Shown: in pieces, positions 24,048 through 31,261 of the stretch
Position numbering within the stretch: the first letter of the stretch is position 1
Layout of the letters: each line of letters opens with the position of its first letter
From: an uncultured Clostridia bacterium
GTDB lineage: Bacteria > Bacillota > Clostridia > Oscillospirales > Acutalibacteraceae
Direction: 5' to 3'
Assembly (NCBI GenBank): GCA_937880805.1
Contig: CALGRR010000034.1
Location: 1 to 35,440 of the forward strand
DNA: 35,440 nucleotides
The notes under the pieces: generated by a model
Told to the model about the DNA's origin: nothing
Databases searched by the model: none
Seen by the model: the letters and a program-made list of their open reading frames with translations, nothing else
Translations under genes and position numbers: made by a program

Positions 24048-25771
24048 TTACTTTTTAAGAATTGAATTAATAATGTCTTCTTCATCTGCAAATCTGTCTG
24101 GATATACCATGGAACAATTATCAACAAAACATCTAAAGTATTCATAGCACATTGGATGTATTACATACTGATCGTTTAATGTCGGTGTAATTTTTCCTTT
24201 TATTTGATATTCAAAATTCGCAATGATAAAGTCAAAAGGATTCTCTGATTTGAATACTTGAGGAGGATTGCTAATGTGTCTTACTTCGTTAACGACGCCA
24301 ACTAGTCCACTTTCAAACAAAACGCGTAAAATATCATCTTTATCATATCCACTTTTTATTTGTTGTTCTGCTTCTTTTAATTTGTTTTTTATGTCATTTA
24401 ATGTAAAAACAAATTTAGATGAGTTAAGAACAATAAAACATGCTTCGTTGATTGCTTCGTAGGATGTTTCATACATACTTAAAGCAGATTTAACCATTAA
24501 TTCTTGTGTCGAATGAATAGTATTCTTAATTTCGCAAGGATTATCCATAAAAAATTGAATGTTTTTTTGCGCAATAATTTCTTCTATTAAAGCGTTAAAT
24601 AGCATTAATACTTCACGTGGTTTTTTTAATGTATGTCTCATACAATACGAAACTGTATCAAATTCGAAGATAAAACATGTAGGACAGGTATCTGGAAGGA
24701 AATTTTTTAGAAGTTGTTTTGAATTATCATAAGAATAGTCATTATCAAGTAGTAAATCTTCAAAATTATATTCGTCTGTGAAACTCAAATTCAAGTTTAA
24801 TTCTTTTGTTTTTTTGTCTTTGGCCCAATATAAAAAACGTAAAGCAACAAAACTAATTAAATCTTTGTATTTCCATTGAATCAGTACAGTATTGCCCTGT
24901 TGCTTGCCGGGAAGACTGTCTAAAATTCTAGTATGCACTTCAGAAGGAAGCGCTATTTTTAGATAAATATGATTTGTTGAGTTGTTTATGTAGTAATTAA
25001 AACAAGTAGAAATTAATGCTTTTATAGCTAAAATTTCGTCTTTTTTGCAGACATTATAGTTATTAAGTGAGTCAAACATTACTAAAACTTTTTTGTCGCT
25101 TAAAAAGGAAATTAATTCTTCTTTAGCCTCGGAATATTCGGTAGTAAGTTCATTTTTTATGAAACTGTAAATATCAGCAACTGAATTATATACTTCAGAA
25201 ACTTTCCCCGCAGAAGTTGTTCTAAAAGAGAATAAAACATTCTTTAAAAAACTTTTTGCTTTATTTTCAGAATATAATTTTTTTGCAATCAGATAGTTTT
25301 TAACTTTTTTTAAATTTTTTGAATCGGAATATTGATTTACGATATGCAACATAACCATTGTGATTACTGTTGTATCGATAATGGTTTCCATTTGATTCAT
25401 AGTTATCGTTTCAGATTCATTTATTGACTGATTTAGTAAAACATTAAACAGATCTGTAAAATCATCCAAAATTACATTTGTGTATAAGTCACATTCGTTG
25501 TTATTTACATTGTATTCAATACTTTTCAGTATTGAAGTTTTTCCAGTACCGGTTCTGCCCAATAAGATTAACGTATCTTCTTCCAAAAACCTATGATATG
25601 CACCAATATGAAGAAATTTTTTGCTAGCAAGATTGGGTTATCTTGCCATTCTTTTTCTGCCATACCTACTCCTAAATGATTTCTAACATCACGAGCGAGA
25701 CTCGCTACACTTGGCATTTGAGAAAAGCTTTTGTTATTAAATACATATTTTCCCGAAGTAGTTACATTCAT
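24048..25771 (-). pseudogene. P-loop NTPase split by an apparent frameshift
   Basis: Two overlapping frames belong together. The first starts at ATG 25,771 with GAGGTG upstream and runs MNVTTSGKYVFNNKSFS to NPILLAK. The second carries HIGAYHRFLEEDTLILL, then Walker A GRTGTGKTS, a Walker B-like VLVMFDSL, and a helical C-terminus ending at 24,048. They join by a -1 shift at the A-run near 25,622-25,629 (GCAAAAAAT on the minus strand), giving about 574 residues. The second frame alone could start only at a TTG without a ribosome binding site. This is either a one-base deletion or programmed slippage on A-AAA-AAT. The ATPase class is not recognised. It is AT-rich like the NACHT gene and lies in a defence-like neighbourhood. 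Confidence 0.7.
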
Positions 25772-25794
25772 AATTTATACACCTCACAAGCTAT

Positions 25795-25822
25795 GTTATA
25801 TGATTGCTTTATTTGTTTTCAA
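25795..25822 (-). promoter_or_regulatory. Promoter of the frameshifted NTPase
   Basis: Minus strand: TTGAAA (25822-25817), a 16-base spacer and TATAAC (25800-25795), 24 bases before the ATG. Confidence 0.55.
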
Positions 25823-25891
25823 GATATAAACAACCACCAAAAGTGCCGAGAACAAGTTTGTGCTTCCCTGTGTTGAGTAAAATCTGTTTAG

Positions 25892-25920
25892 TTGACAAAT
25901 TACCCATATATTGCTACAAT
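25892..25920 (+). promoter_or_regulatory. Strong promoter of a small transcription unit
   Basis: TTGACA (25892-25897), a 17-base spacer and TACAAT (25915-25920), one mismatch from consensus. Confidence 0.75.
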
Positions 25921-25926
25921 AAGTGC

Positions 25927-26058
25927 TATAGAAAAGCAGGTGGACAAGATGACAATGATGATGAACACAATAAATTGGAGAGCCATTTTGTCTGTTCGCA
26001 AATGATGTATTTTATTTTCTGTGAATTGTAAGCATCTCTGTTTTTGGGATGCTTTTTT
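25927..26058 (+). ncRNA. Small transcript of about 130 nt: possible sRNA or tiny-peptide mRNA
   Basis: A near-consensus promoter is followed within about 140 bases by a terminator: AAGCATC (26030-26036) with GATGCTT (26048-26054), then T5. The transcript contains one short frame, ATG at 25,949 to TGA at 26,003 (MTMMMNTINWRAILSVRK, 18 residues), behind AGGTGG. Both a peptide and a structural RNA are possible. No family was recognised. Confidence 0.4.
26030..26058 (+). terminator. Terminator of the small transcription unit
   Basis: AAGCATC/GATGCTT 7-bp stem with an 11-base loop, followed by a T run (26,053-26,058). Confidence 0.7.
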
Positions 26059-26222
26059 AAATTTTGAGGAAAATATATTAACAACTATTGAAAACAGACA
26101 TTTATGTGCGTTTAATTATAATATAAGCAACGAGCAAATCAATCCACATTGCAAAAATGTATCGATTTTCTGCGAAAACGCATATTTTGTCGAATATTAG
26201 TTGCTATATTGGAGTTTTAACA

Positions 26223-26792
26223 ATGACAAAAGTTTATTTCGTCAGACACGCTGAACCGAATTATAATAACCGTGATGATATGTCAAGAGAACTGTCCGCC
26301 AAAGGAATGATTGATAGAGAACTTGTTACGCAGTTTCTTTCGGATAAAAATATTGATGCTGTTTTATCAAGTCCTTATAAAAGAGCGGTTGATACTGTTG
26401 CACACTTTGCCGACAATAAGGGTTTGAACATAGAAATAATTGATGCTTTCAGAGAACGCAAGGTGGATAGCATCTGGATTGAGGATTTTACGGCTTTCAG
26501 CAAAGCTCAATGGAAAGATTTTGATTATAAATTGTCTGACGGCGAAAGTTTGAATGAAGTTCAAAGCAGGAATATTTCCGCATTAAATAGTGTCCTTGAA
26601 AAATACAAAGGCAAAAATATTGCAATCGGAAGTCACGGCACAGCTTTGAGTACAATAATCAACTATTATGATAAATCATTCGGATATGAAGATTTTGAGA
26701 AAATACGCACCGTTATGCCTTGGATTGTTGAATTTACCTTTCAAAATGACGAATGTATTTTAATAAAATATGTTGATTTGTTTTCGCTTTAA
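26223..26792 (+). CDS. Histidine phosphatase superfamily protein
   Basis: A 189-residue phosphoglycerate-mutase-like phosphatase: FVRHAEP with Arg8 and the phospho-accepting His9, a second Arg in LSSPYKRAVDT, the acidic residue region around DGESLNEV, and the second His in GSHGTAL. An upstream frame reaches 26,157. The ATG at 26,223 has GGAG nine bases before it and begins exactly at the conserved strand, so it is preferred. It is the first of a run of six plus-strand genes with short gaps. The substrate is not predictable; small phosphometabolites are usual. Confidence 0.87.
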   Translation: MTKVYFVRHAEPNYNNRDDMSRELSAKGMIDRELVTQFLSDKNIDAVLSSPYKRAVDTVAHFADNKGLNIEIIDAFRERKVDSIWIEDFTAFSKAQWKDFDYKLSDGESLNEVQSRNISALNSVLEKYKGKNIAIGSHGTALSTIINYYDKSFGYEDFEKIRTVMPWIVEFTFQNDECILIKYVDLFSL

Positions 26793-26819
26793 TCTATTTT
26801 CAGTCGAGGAGATAAAACA

Positions 26820-27269
26820 ATGAGTATTCTTACAGTTGCAAGCGGTCAATCCGTTTACCGTGGATATGAATATTACACGCAAAACAAAGTTTTGGTACAC
26901 ACTCAAATTAACGATAATGAATTCGAGGGATTTGTTAAGGGTTCGGAAGATAAACCGTATAAGGTTCACATTAATATTGCAAAGCCGAAAACATCAACTT
27001 GCGATTGTCCATTTGCAAATGGTAAAAGAGTTTGCAAACATAAGGTTGCGGTTTTCTTTGCAGTATTCCCCGAAGAAGCAAATCAATATATATCAGAATT
27101 AGAAGCTTATTATGAGGAAGAAGAAAAGCGATACGAAGAACTTGACGATATGATTCAAAAATATGTAAAGAAATTAACTAAACCTCAGTTACAGGAAATA
27201 TTGCTTCAGGTTTTATATGACGGTCCCGAATGGCAATTCGAAAGATTTGTGCGTGAGTATATTGAGTGA
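26820..27269 (+). CDS. SWIM zinc-finger protein
   Basis: A 149-residue protein with a SWIM-type zinc motif CxCx(8)CxH at Cys61, Cys63, Cys72 and His74 (STCDCPFANG ... CKHKVAVFF). The N-terminal part (ASGQSVYRGYEYYTQNKV) matches the usual beginning of small SWIM-domain proteins. An acidic, charged helix follows (EAYYEEEEKRYEELDD). SWIM domains bind DNA or proteins. No enzymatic domain is present. The ribosome binding site is GAGGAG, 27 bases after the phosphatase stop, so the two are probably cotranscribed. Confidence 0.83.
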   Translation: MSILTVASGQSVYRGYEYYTQNKVLVHTQINDNEFEGFVKGSEDKPYKVHINIAKPKTSTCDCPFANGKRVCKHKVAVFFAVFPEEANQYISELEAYYEEEEKRYEELDDMIQKYVKKLTKPQLQEILLQVLYDGPEWQFERFVREYIE

Positions 27270-27279
27270 GGATATAATT

Positions 27280-28068
27280 ATGGATAAACATATATTGAAA
27301 CAAAATGAAAACAGTTGGAATGCATTGGCTGAAGATTTCTTCGGTGTTACTGCTTTACCTATACTTGGTTGTTCAATTCCGACAGAGGATGAACTGCACC
27401 TTTTCCCTGACCTTAACGGTAAAGCTGTTTTTGAAATGGGTTGCGGAAGCGGTCACTCGCTCAAATGGTGTGCTGAACACGGTGCAAAAGAACTTTTCGG
27501 TCTTGATATATCCGAAGAACAGCTTAAAGCCGCAAAGAGGTTACTGGGAGAAAGCGGACATCACTGCACACTCTTTCACCAGCCTATGGAAGATAACACA
27601 AACATTCCGCAAAATTATTTTGATGTTGTGTATTCAATCTATGCAATCGGTTGGACTGCTGACCTTGAGAAAACAATAAAGAACGCTGCATCATATCTGA
27701 AACAAGGCGGCACATATATCTTCTCTTGGGATCATCCGCTTCTGCATTGTGTGGATTTGGAAAGTGTTGCAATTTCGGGTGGCAACAGAACGATTGCAAC
27801 CGAAGAACGCATAATTTTCAGCGGCAACTATCTTGAAGAAGACTATTATACATTTGAGAAATACGGCAACCCTCTTACTCTGCAAAACCGTAAACTTTCA
27901 ACGTATATCAACACCCTTGCCGATGCAGGCTTTGCTGTTGAAAGAGTGATTGAAGAAACAAGCGAAACTGTTCTTGAAAAATCAGCAGACTTCAGTTCAG
28001 GTTACTATGCCGATTTTAAAGCTAAACATTTTCCGTTGTCAATCGTAATTAAAGCGAGGAAGCTTTGA
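27280..28068 (+). CDS. SAM-dependent class I methyltransferase
   Basis: A 262-residue Rossmann methyltransferase. Motif I is VFEMGCGSGHS (51-60), followed by the acidic ribose-binding residue in LFGLDIS. FDVVYSIYAIGWT is motif IV, and the C-terminal beta extension ends in IVIKARKL. The family resembles ubiE/type-11 small-molecule methyltransferases. The start at 27,280 is chosen because of GTGAGGAT just before it and because the longer frame overlaps the SWIM gene. The substrate is unknown. In this enzyme run a drug or xenobiotic substrate is possible. Confidence 0.87.
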   Translation: MDKHILKQNENSWNALAEDFFGVTALPILGCSIPTEDELHLFPDLNGKAVFEMGCGSGHSLKWCAEHGAKELFGLDISEEQLKAAKRLLGESGHHCTLFHQPMEDNTNIPQNYFDVVYSIYAIGWTADLEKTIKNAASYLKQGGTYIFSWDHPLLHCVDLESVAISGGNRTIATEERIIFSGNYLEEDYYTFEKYGNPLTLQNRKLSTYINTLADAGFAVERVIEETSETVLEKSADFSSGYYADFKAKHFPLSIVIKARKL

Positions 28069-28084
28069 TTTTTGAGGTGTAGAT

Positions 28085-28522
28085 ATGTTTGAACTCGAAC
28101 AAGTATGTAATGAAAATATGTCGCATTACAGCGAATATGAAAAAGCATTTGAAACCGATTTAAAACAATATCAATCAAGAATATATCCGTCTGAAAACAC
28201 GGAAGTTTTGCGTTGGTATCATATAAAGGCAGACGACAAATATATCGGTGCAATTTGGCTTGAGAAGAATGCCAACGATGATTTTGCTGTTCTCGGTATT
28301 TTCATAGCTGATGAATTTTATAGAAATAAAGGTATCGGTAAAGCCGCAATCGAACAAATAATTAAAACCGATTTACAGTATATGTACACAAATAAAATAC
28401 TCCTTCGTGTCCGTGAAGAAAACGAAAGAGCAATCAGATGTTATAAATCGGTTGGATTTAAAGAAAATCGCAGATTCAGAAAAAAAGATTTGAATGTTAT
28501 TGAAATGATATATGAGGCTTGA
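28085..28522 (+). CDS. GNAT-family N-acetyltransferase (first)
   Basis: A 145-residue GNAT fold with the acetyl-CoA pyrophosphate loop RNKGIG (80-85) preceded by LGIFIADEFY. Motif B is NERAIRCYKSVGFKENRRFRK. This is the layout of RimI/aminoglycoside-6'-type acetyltransferases. The acceptor is unknown. It lies 16 bases after the methyltransferase and two bases before the next GNAT gene. The two GNATs are distinct, not recent duplicates. Confidence 0.87.
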   Translation: MFELEQVCNENMSHYSEYEKAFETDLKQYQSRIYPSENTEVLRWYHIKADDKYIGAIWLEKNANDDFAVLGIFIADEFYRNKGIGKAAIEQIIKTDLQYMYTNKILLRVREENERAIRCYKSVGFKENRRFRKKDLNVIEMIYEA

Positions 28523-28524
28523 TT

Positions 28525-28953
28525 ATGATTTACAGAAAATATGAAAGCAGGGGTATTTCTGCAATACGAGATATTCTCGAAAATGATTTAGGCTATAACT
28601 GTAAACTTAAAAATCTGAATAACCGTATTAACGAAATGATGAAACGGGGCAATTATCAGATTTTTGTTGCCTGCGACGGTGGCAAAGTTGTCGGTTACAT
28701 AGGTTGTGTCAATTATCTTGCGTTTGAACTTGAAAACGAAGGTATGAAGATAATCGCTCTCGCAGTTTCAAAGGAATATCGCAGAAAAGGTATCGGCACC
28801 GCATTGCTCAAAACTGCAGAGCAATGGGCAAAAGAAAATAATACTAAAGTTATTCTTCTCAACAGTGGTTTGCCGAGAGAAGATGCCCATGCATTTTACG
28901 AATCACAAGGCTATTTCAAAAAGAGTTACGGATTTATAAAGAAGATATTGTAA
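28525..28953 (+). CDS. GNAT-family N-acetyltransferase (second)
   Basis: A 142-residue GNAT protein with IIALAVSKEYRRKGIG (acetyl-CoA loop RRKGIG at 86-91), ALLKTAEQWAKE and AHAFYESQGYFKKSYGF, the C-terminal motif shared with PhnO and aminoglycoside 6'-acetyltransferases. The frame could begin at a TTG overlapping the previous stop. The ATG at 28,525 is preferred, with GAGG of the preceding gene as ribosome binding site. It is probably translated together with its neighbour. Confidence 0.87.
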   Translation: MIYRKYESRGISAIRDILENDLGYNCKLKNLNNRINEMMKRGNYQIFVACDGGKVVGYIGCVNYLAFELENEGMKIIALAVSKEYRRKGIGTALLKTAEQWAKENNTKVILLNSGLPREDAHAFYESQGYFKKSYGFIKKIL

Positions 28954-28965
28954 AATGGTGATTAT

Positions 28966-29514
28966 ATGAAAACACTTATTCTGAACGGCTCTCCACGTAA
29001 AAACGGAGATACTGTCAGTCTAATCAACAAACTGACCGAACAGCTGAATGGTGAATACAAGATAGTGGCTGCTTATTATTCAGACATATCTGCTTGTGTT
29101 GATTGCCGTTATTGTTGGAGCAACAATGGTTGTTCAATCAATGATGAAATGACTGAAATATACGATTATATCGTTGACTGTGATAACGTTGTAATTGCTT
29201 CACCTATCTATTTTTCACAACCAACAGGAAAACTGCTTGATATATGCAGCAGATTTCAAACATATTTTGTAGCAAAGCATTTCCGCAACCAAACACCAAT
29301 AATCAAACTAAAGAAAGGTGCAGTAATTCTTGTTGGCGGCGGTGATGGCAATCCTGAAGATGCATACAAAACCGCCTGCACAATTCTTAAGCATATCAAT
29401 GTTACAAAGATTTATCCTTTGGTTGGTAGTTTTAACACGAACGAATTGCCTGCTATAGAAGATCAGAACGCAGTTGAAGAAATATTGAACATTGTAAGTT
29501 GTTTGAACAACTAA
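28966..29514 (+). CDS. Flavodoxin-like NAD(P)H-dependent FMN reductase, copy B
   Basis: A 182-residue paralogue of the protein at 13,888, with the same LILNGSPRKNGDT flavin loop, Cys cluster (CVDCRYCW) and ASPIYFSQPTGKL. By my count there are about 17 differences in the first 157 residues. The last 25 residues have no visible similarity, so the homologous block ends abruptly. It is the last gene of the plus-strand enzyme run, 12 bases after the second GNAT, without its own promoter (unlike copy A). A terminator follows. Confidence 0.85.
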   Translation: MKTLILNGSPRKNGDTVSLINKLTEQLNGEYKIVAAYYSDISACVDCRYCWSNNGCSINDEMTEIYDYIVDCDNVVIASPIYFSQPTGKLLDICSRFQTYFVAKHFRNQTPIIKLKKGAVILVGGGDGNPEDAYKTACTILKHINVTKIYPLVGSFNTNELPAIEDQNAVEEILNIVSCLNN

Positions 29515-29532
29515 TTTAATAATATGCTTATA

Positions 29533-29560
29533 GGTGGCAGATTTTTCTGCCGCCCTTTTT
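29533..29560 (+). terminator. Terminator ending the cargo enzyme operon
   Basis: GGTGGCAGA (29533-29541) pairs with TCTGCCGCC (29546-29554) with one G-pair mismatch, then CTTTTT. It separates the cargo genes from the mobilization module. Confidence 0.8.
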
Positions 29561-29601
29561 CATTTATAAGCATATTTCTATAAATGCTCTAAACATAGTG
29601 T

Positions 29602-29700
29602 AAACCGTAAAAGTTTTCACTTTTTCGTTTCGGTTTTTCTAAACGCACCAACTATCATAAAAACAAAATCCATTCAACAAAAGATAGTTTTGCACGGTTT
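29602..29700. repeat. Nested inverted repeats in the 529-base gene-free region
   Basis: AAACCGT (29602-29608) faces ACGGTTT (29694-29700). Inside them AACTATC (29650-29656) faces GATAGTT (29683-29689). The region lies immediately upstream of the RepA-like/mobilization module and could be a control or origin-like site. Its function is inference. Confidence 0.4.
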
Positions 29701-29802
29701 AGACCGATAAGAATCAGATAAAAACATAGGGCCTTGATAAAACACAACTTTTTAGCCTTCCCGATTTTCGGGGGGGTATTTTTTATTGTCTGAAAAAATT
29801 TA

Positions 29803-29876
29803 TGACGGCATTTCTGCCGTCAACTTGCGGAGAGTAAAGAATGATTTTGAACTAATGACGGCACTTTTGCCGTCAT
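29803..29876. repeat. Tandem pair of matching palindromes TGACGGCA-N4-TGCCGTCA
   Basis: First copy at 29,803-29,822 (loop TTTC), second at 29,856-29,875 (loop CTTT, arms one base longer). The centres are 53 bases apart, close to five helical turns, and the arms are identical. This is what paired protein-binding sites or two RNA hairpins in a leader would look like. They precede the RepA-like ATPase gene. Confidence 0.7.
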
Positions 29877-29983
29877 AAAAATACTTTTTGAAAATTTCTT
29901 TCCGAAAAATCACCCCAATTTGCCCTCTCCCAGTGCAAACATAATGAAGGGTATTTTTCTCTTCATTAAAAATTAAGGAGTTG

Positions 29984-29998
29984 ATGCTTATGATTTAA
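29984..29998 (+). other. Minimal open reading frame (ATGCTTATGATTTAA)
   Basis: AAGGAG at 29,975-29,980 is ideally spaced for the second ATG (29,990), giving a two-codon frame, ATG ATT TAA. It lies 46 bases upstream of the RepA-like start, which has its own AAGGAGG. It may be a leader for translational control or a decayed gene start. Confidence 0.35.
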
Positions 29999-30043
29999 TA
30001 CTCGCCGAAAAGAAAAACAATTTTAAAAGAAAGGAGGAAACCG

Positions 30044-31072
30044 ATGGCAGACAAAAATAAAATCGCACCGCTTGACACGATAACAATGCAGGAACTTTTT
30101 GAAAATATTTACTGCACAAATGCAGCGGTCATCAAGGATTTGCTTTATCCGGGAACATATCTTTTTGCAGGCTCACCAAAGATTGGTAAAAGTTTTTTCG
30201 TTACTCAGCTTGCCTATCACGTGAGCACAGGCACACCGCTTTGGGACTTGCCGACAAGAAAAGGAAAGGTCTTGTACCTCGCTCTTGAAGATACTTACCG
30301 CAGACTTCAGGAAAGAATGTACCGTATGTTCGGAACCGAAACAACCGACCTTCTGCACTTCTCCGTTTCGGCAGGTAAACTCACAAACGGTCTTGAAGAA
30401 CAGATACAGTTATTCCTTGATAAGCATCCCGACACCACTCTCGTTATGATTGACACTCTTCAAAAAATCCGTGAGGAAGAAAGCGACAGCACCTATGCGA
30501 ATGATTACAAGGTTATCACTCGTCTTAAAAATCTTTCGGACAAGCACGGTGTTTGCATCTTGGTTGTTCATCACACACGAAAACTGAAAGCAGATGACAA
30601 GTACGATATGATTTCAGGCACCAACGGATTGTTCGGTGCGGCAGACGGTGCATTGATTCTTCAAAAAGAAAAACGCACAAGCAACAAAGCAACGCTCGAT
30701 GTTTCAGGCAGAGACCAACCCGATTTGCTTTTTCATTTAATACGAAACGAAGAACAGTTGGTGTGGGAACTTGAAGAAATGGAAGCGGAACTTTGGAAAG
30801 AAAAACCTGACCCGCTTCTTGAAAAGGTTGCAGAAATAATCACAACCAACAATCCCGATTGGGAAGGAAGTGCATCGGAGTTTGTTGCACTTCTCGGCGT
30901 TGATCTGAAAGCAAATACGCTCTCATTAAAGCTGAATGTCAACGCTTCACGACTGCTGAATGAGTACAACATTTCTTACAGCAGCAGTCGAAGTCACGCA
31001 GGAAGAAAGTTGAGTTTTCATCTTCTGCGTGACGATCGTGTCGATGGTGACGATGATTTAGAGGGCGTGTAA
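30044..31072 (+). CDS. RepA-like RecA-fold ATPase of the mobilization module
   Basis: A 342-residue ATPase of the AAA_25/RepA hexameric helicase-like group: Walker A GSPKIGKS (43-50), LYLALEDTYRRLQERM (the helicase LALED signature), Walker B LVMID (133-137), and LVVHHTRK with a conserved His. A C-terminal winged-helix-like region follows. Such proteins are found in mobilizable elements next to relaxases and may support replication of the transferred or circular form. The position between cargo and relaxase corresponds to tnpY in Tn4451-like elements; equivalence is inferred. AAAGGAGG precedes the ATG. The C-terminus is very acidic (DDRVDGDDDLEGV). Confidence 0.85.
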   Translation: MADKNKIAPLDTITMQELFENIYCTNAAVIKDLLYPGTYLFAGSPKIGKSFFVTQLAYHVSTGTPLWDLPTRKGKVLYLALEDTYRRLQERMYRMFGTETTDLLHFSVSAGKLTNGLEEQIQLFLDKHPDTTLVMIDTLQKIREEESDSTYANDYKVITRLKNLSDKHGVCILVVHHTRKLKADDKYDMISGTNGLFGAADGALILQKEKRTSNKATLDVSGRDQPDLLFHLIRNEEQLVWELEEMEAELWKEKPDPLLEKVAEIITTNNPDWEGSASEFVALLGVDLKANTLSLKLNVNASRLLNEYNISYSSSRSHAGRKLSFHLLRDDRVDGDDDLEGV

Positions 31073-31128
31073 AAGACCGTCACGGTCGTCACCATCGTCA
31101 CGCAAGACGGTGCATTTGTACCGTCTTG
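31045..31128 (+). repeat. Two inverted repeats at and after the ATPase stop
   Basis: TGGTGACGA (31045-31053, inside the gene) faces TCGTCACCA (31086-31094). CAAGACGGT (31103-31111) faces ACCGTCTTG (31120-31128). No T run follows. They form the left part of a structured region leading into the relaxase gene and may belong to the transfer origin. Confidence 0.55.
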
Positions 31129-31154
31129 GTGTCCCTCGGAGAGCGCAACAGCAT

Positions 31155-31211
31155 CTTTTGATATACAAAGTGTGTCAAAAGTGCTTTTGCGTTACTTTTG
31201 ACAAAAGTAAC
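31155..31211 (+). other. Candidate transfer origin (oriT) for the MobV relaxase
   Basis: A hairpin-capable CTTTTG ... CAAAG (31155-31170) runs directly into AGTGTG-TCA (31169-31177). In pMV158-type oriTs a hairpin also precedes the nick site TAGTGTG/TTA. A perfect palindrome, GTTACTTTTG-A-CAAAAGTAAC, follows at 31,191-31,211. The site is about 50-90 bases upstream of the relaxase, the usual place. The proposed nick after 31,174 is inference by analogy. Confidence 0.5.
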
Positions 31212-31261
31212 AAAACCGTTTTTAAGGTTTGTAGATTTTTATTTTTAAAGGAGCTGATTAA

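Noticed and set aside
25804..26031. 75-codon plus-strand frame
   Set aside because: It crosses the strong promoter at 25,892, has no ribosome binding site, and its composition does not look coding.
13888..29514. Flavodoxin and LytTR duplicates as the ends of a composite transposon
   Set aside because: The two genes are about 200 bases apart in the chromosome but 7.8 kb apart in the element. The precise spoVT core explains the boundaries better.
29803..29876. CRISPR-like repeats
   Set aside because: Only two short palindromes with one spacer-like gap and no cas genes anywhere in the window.
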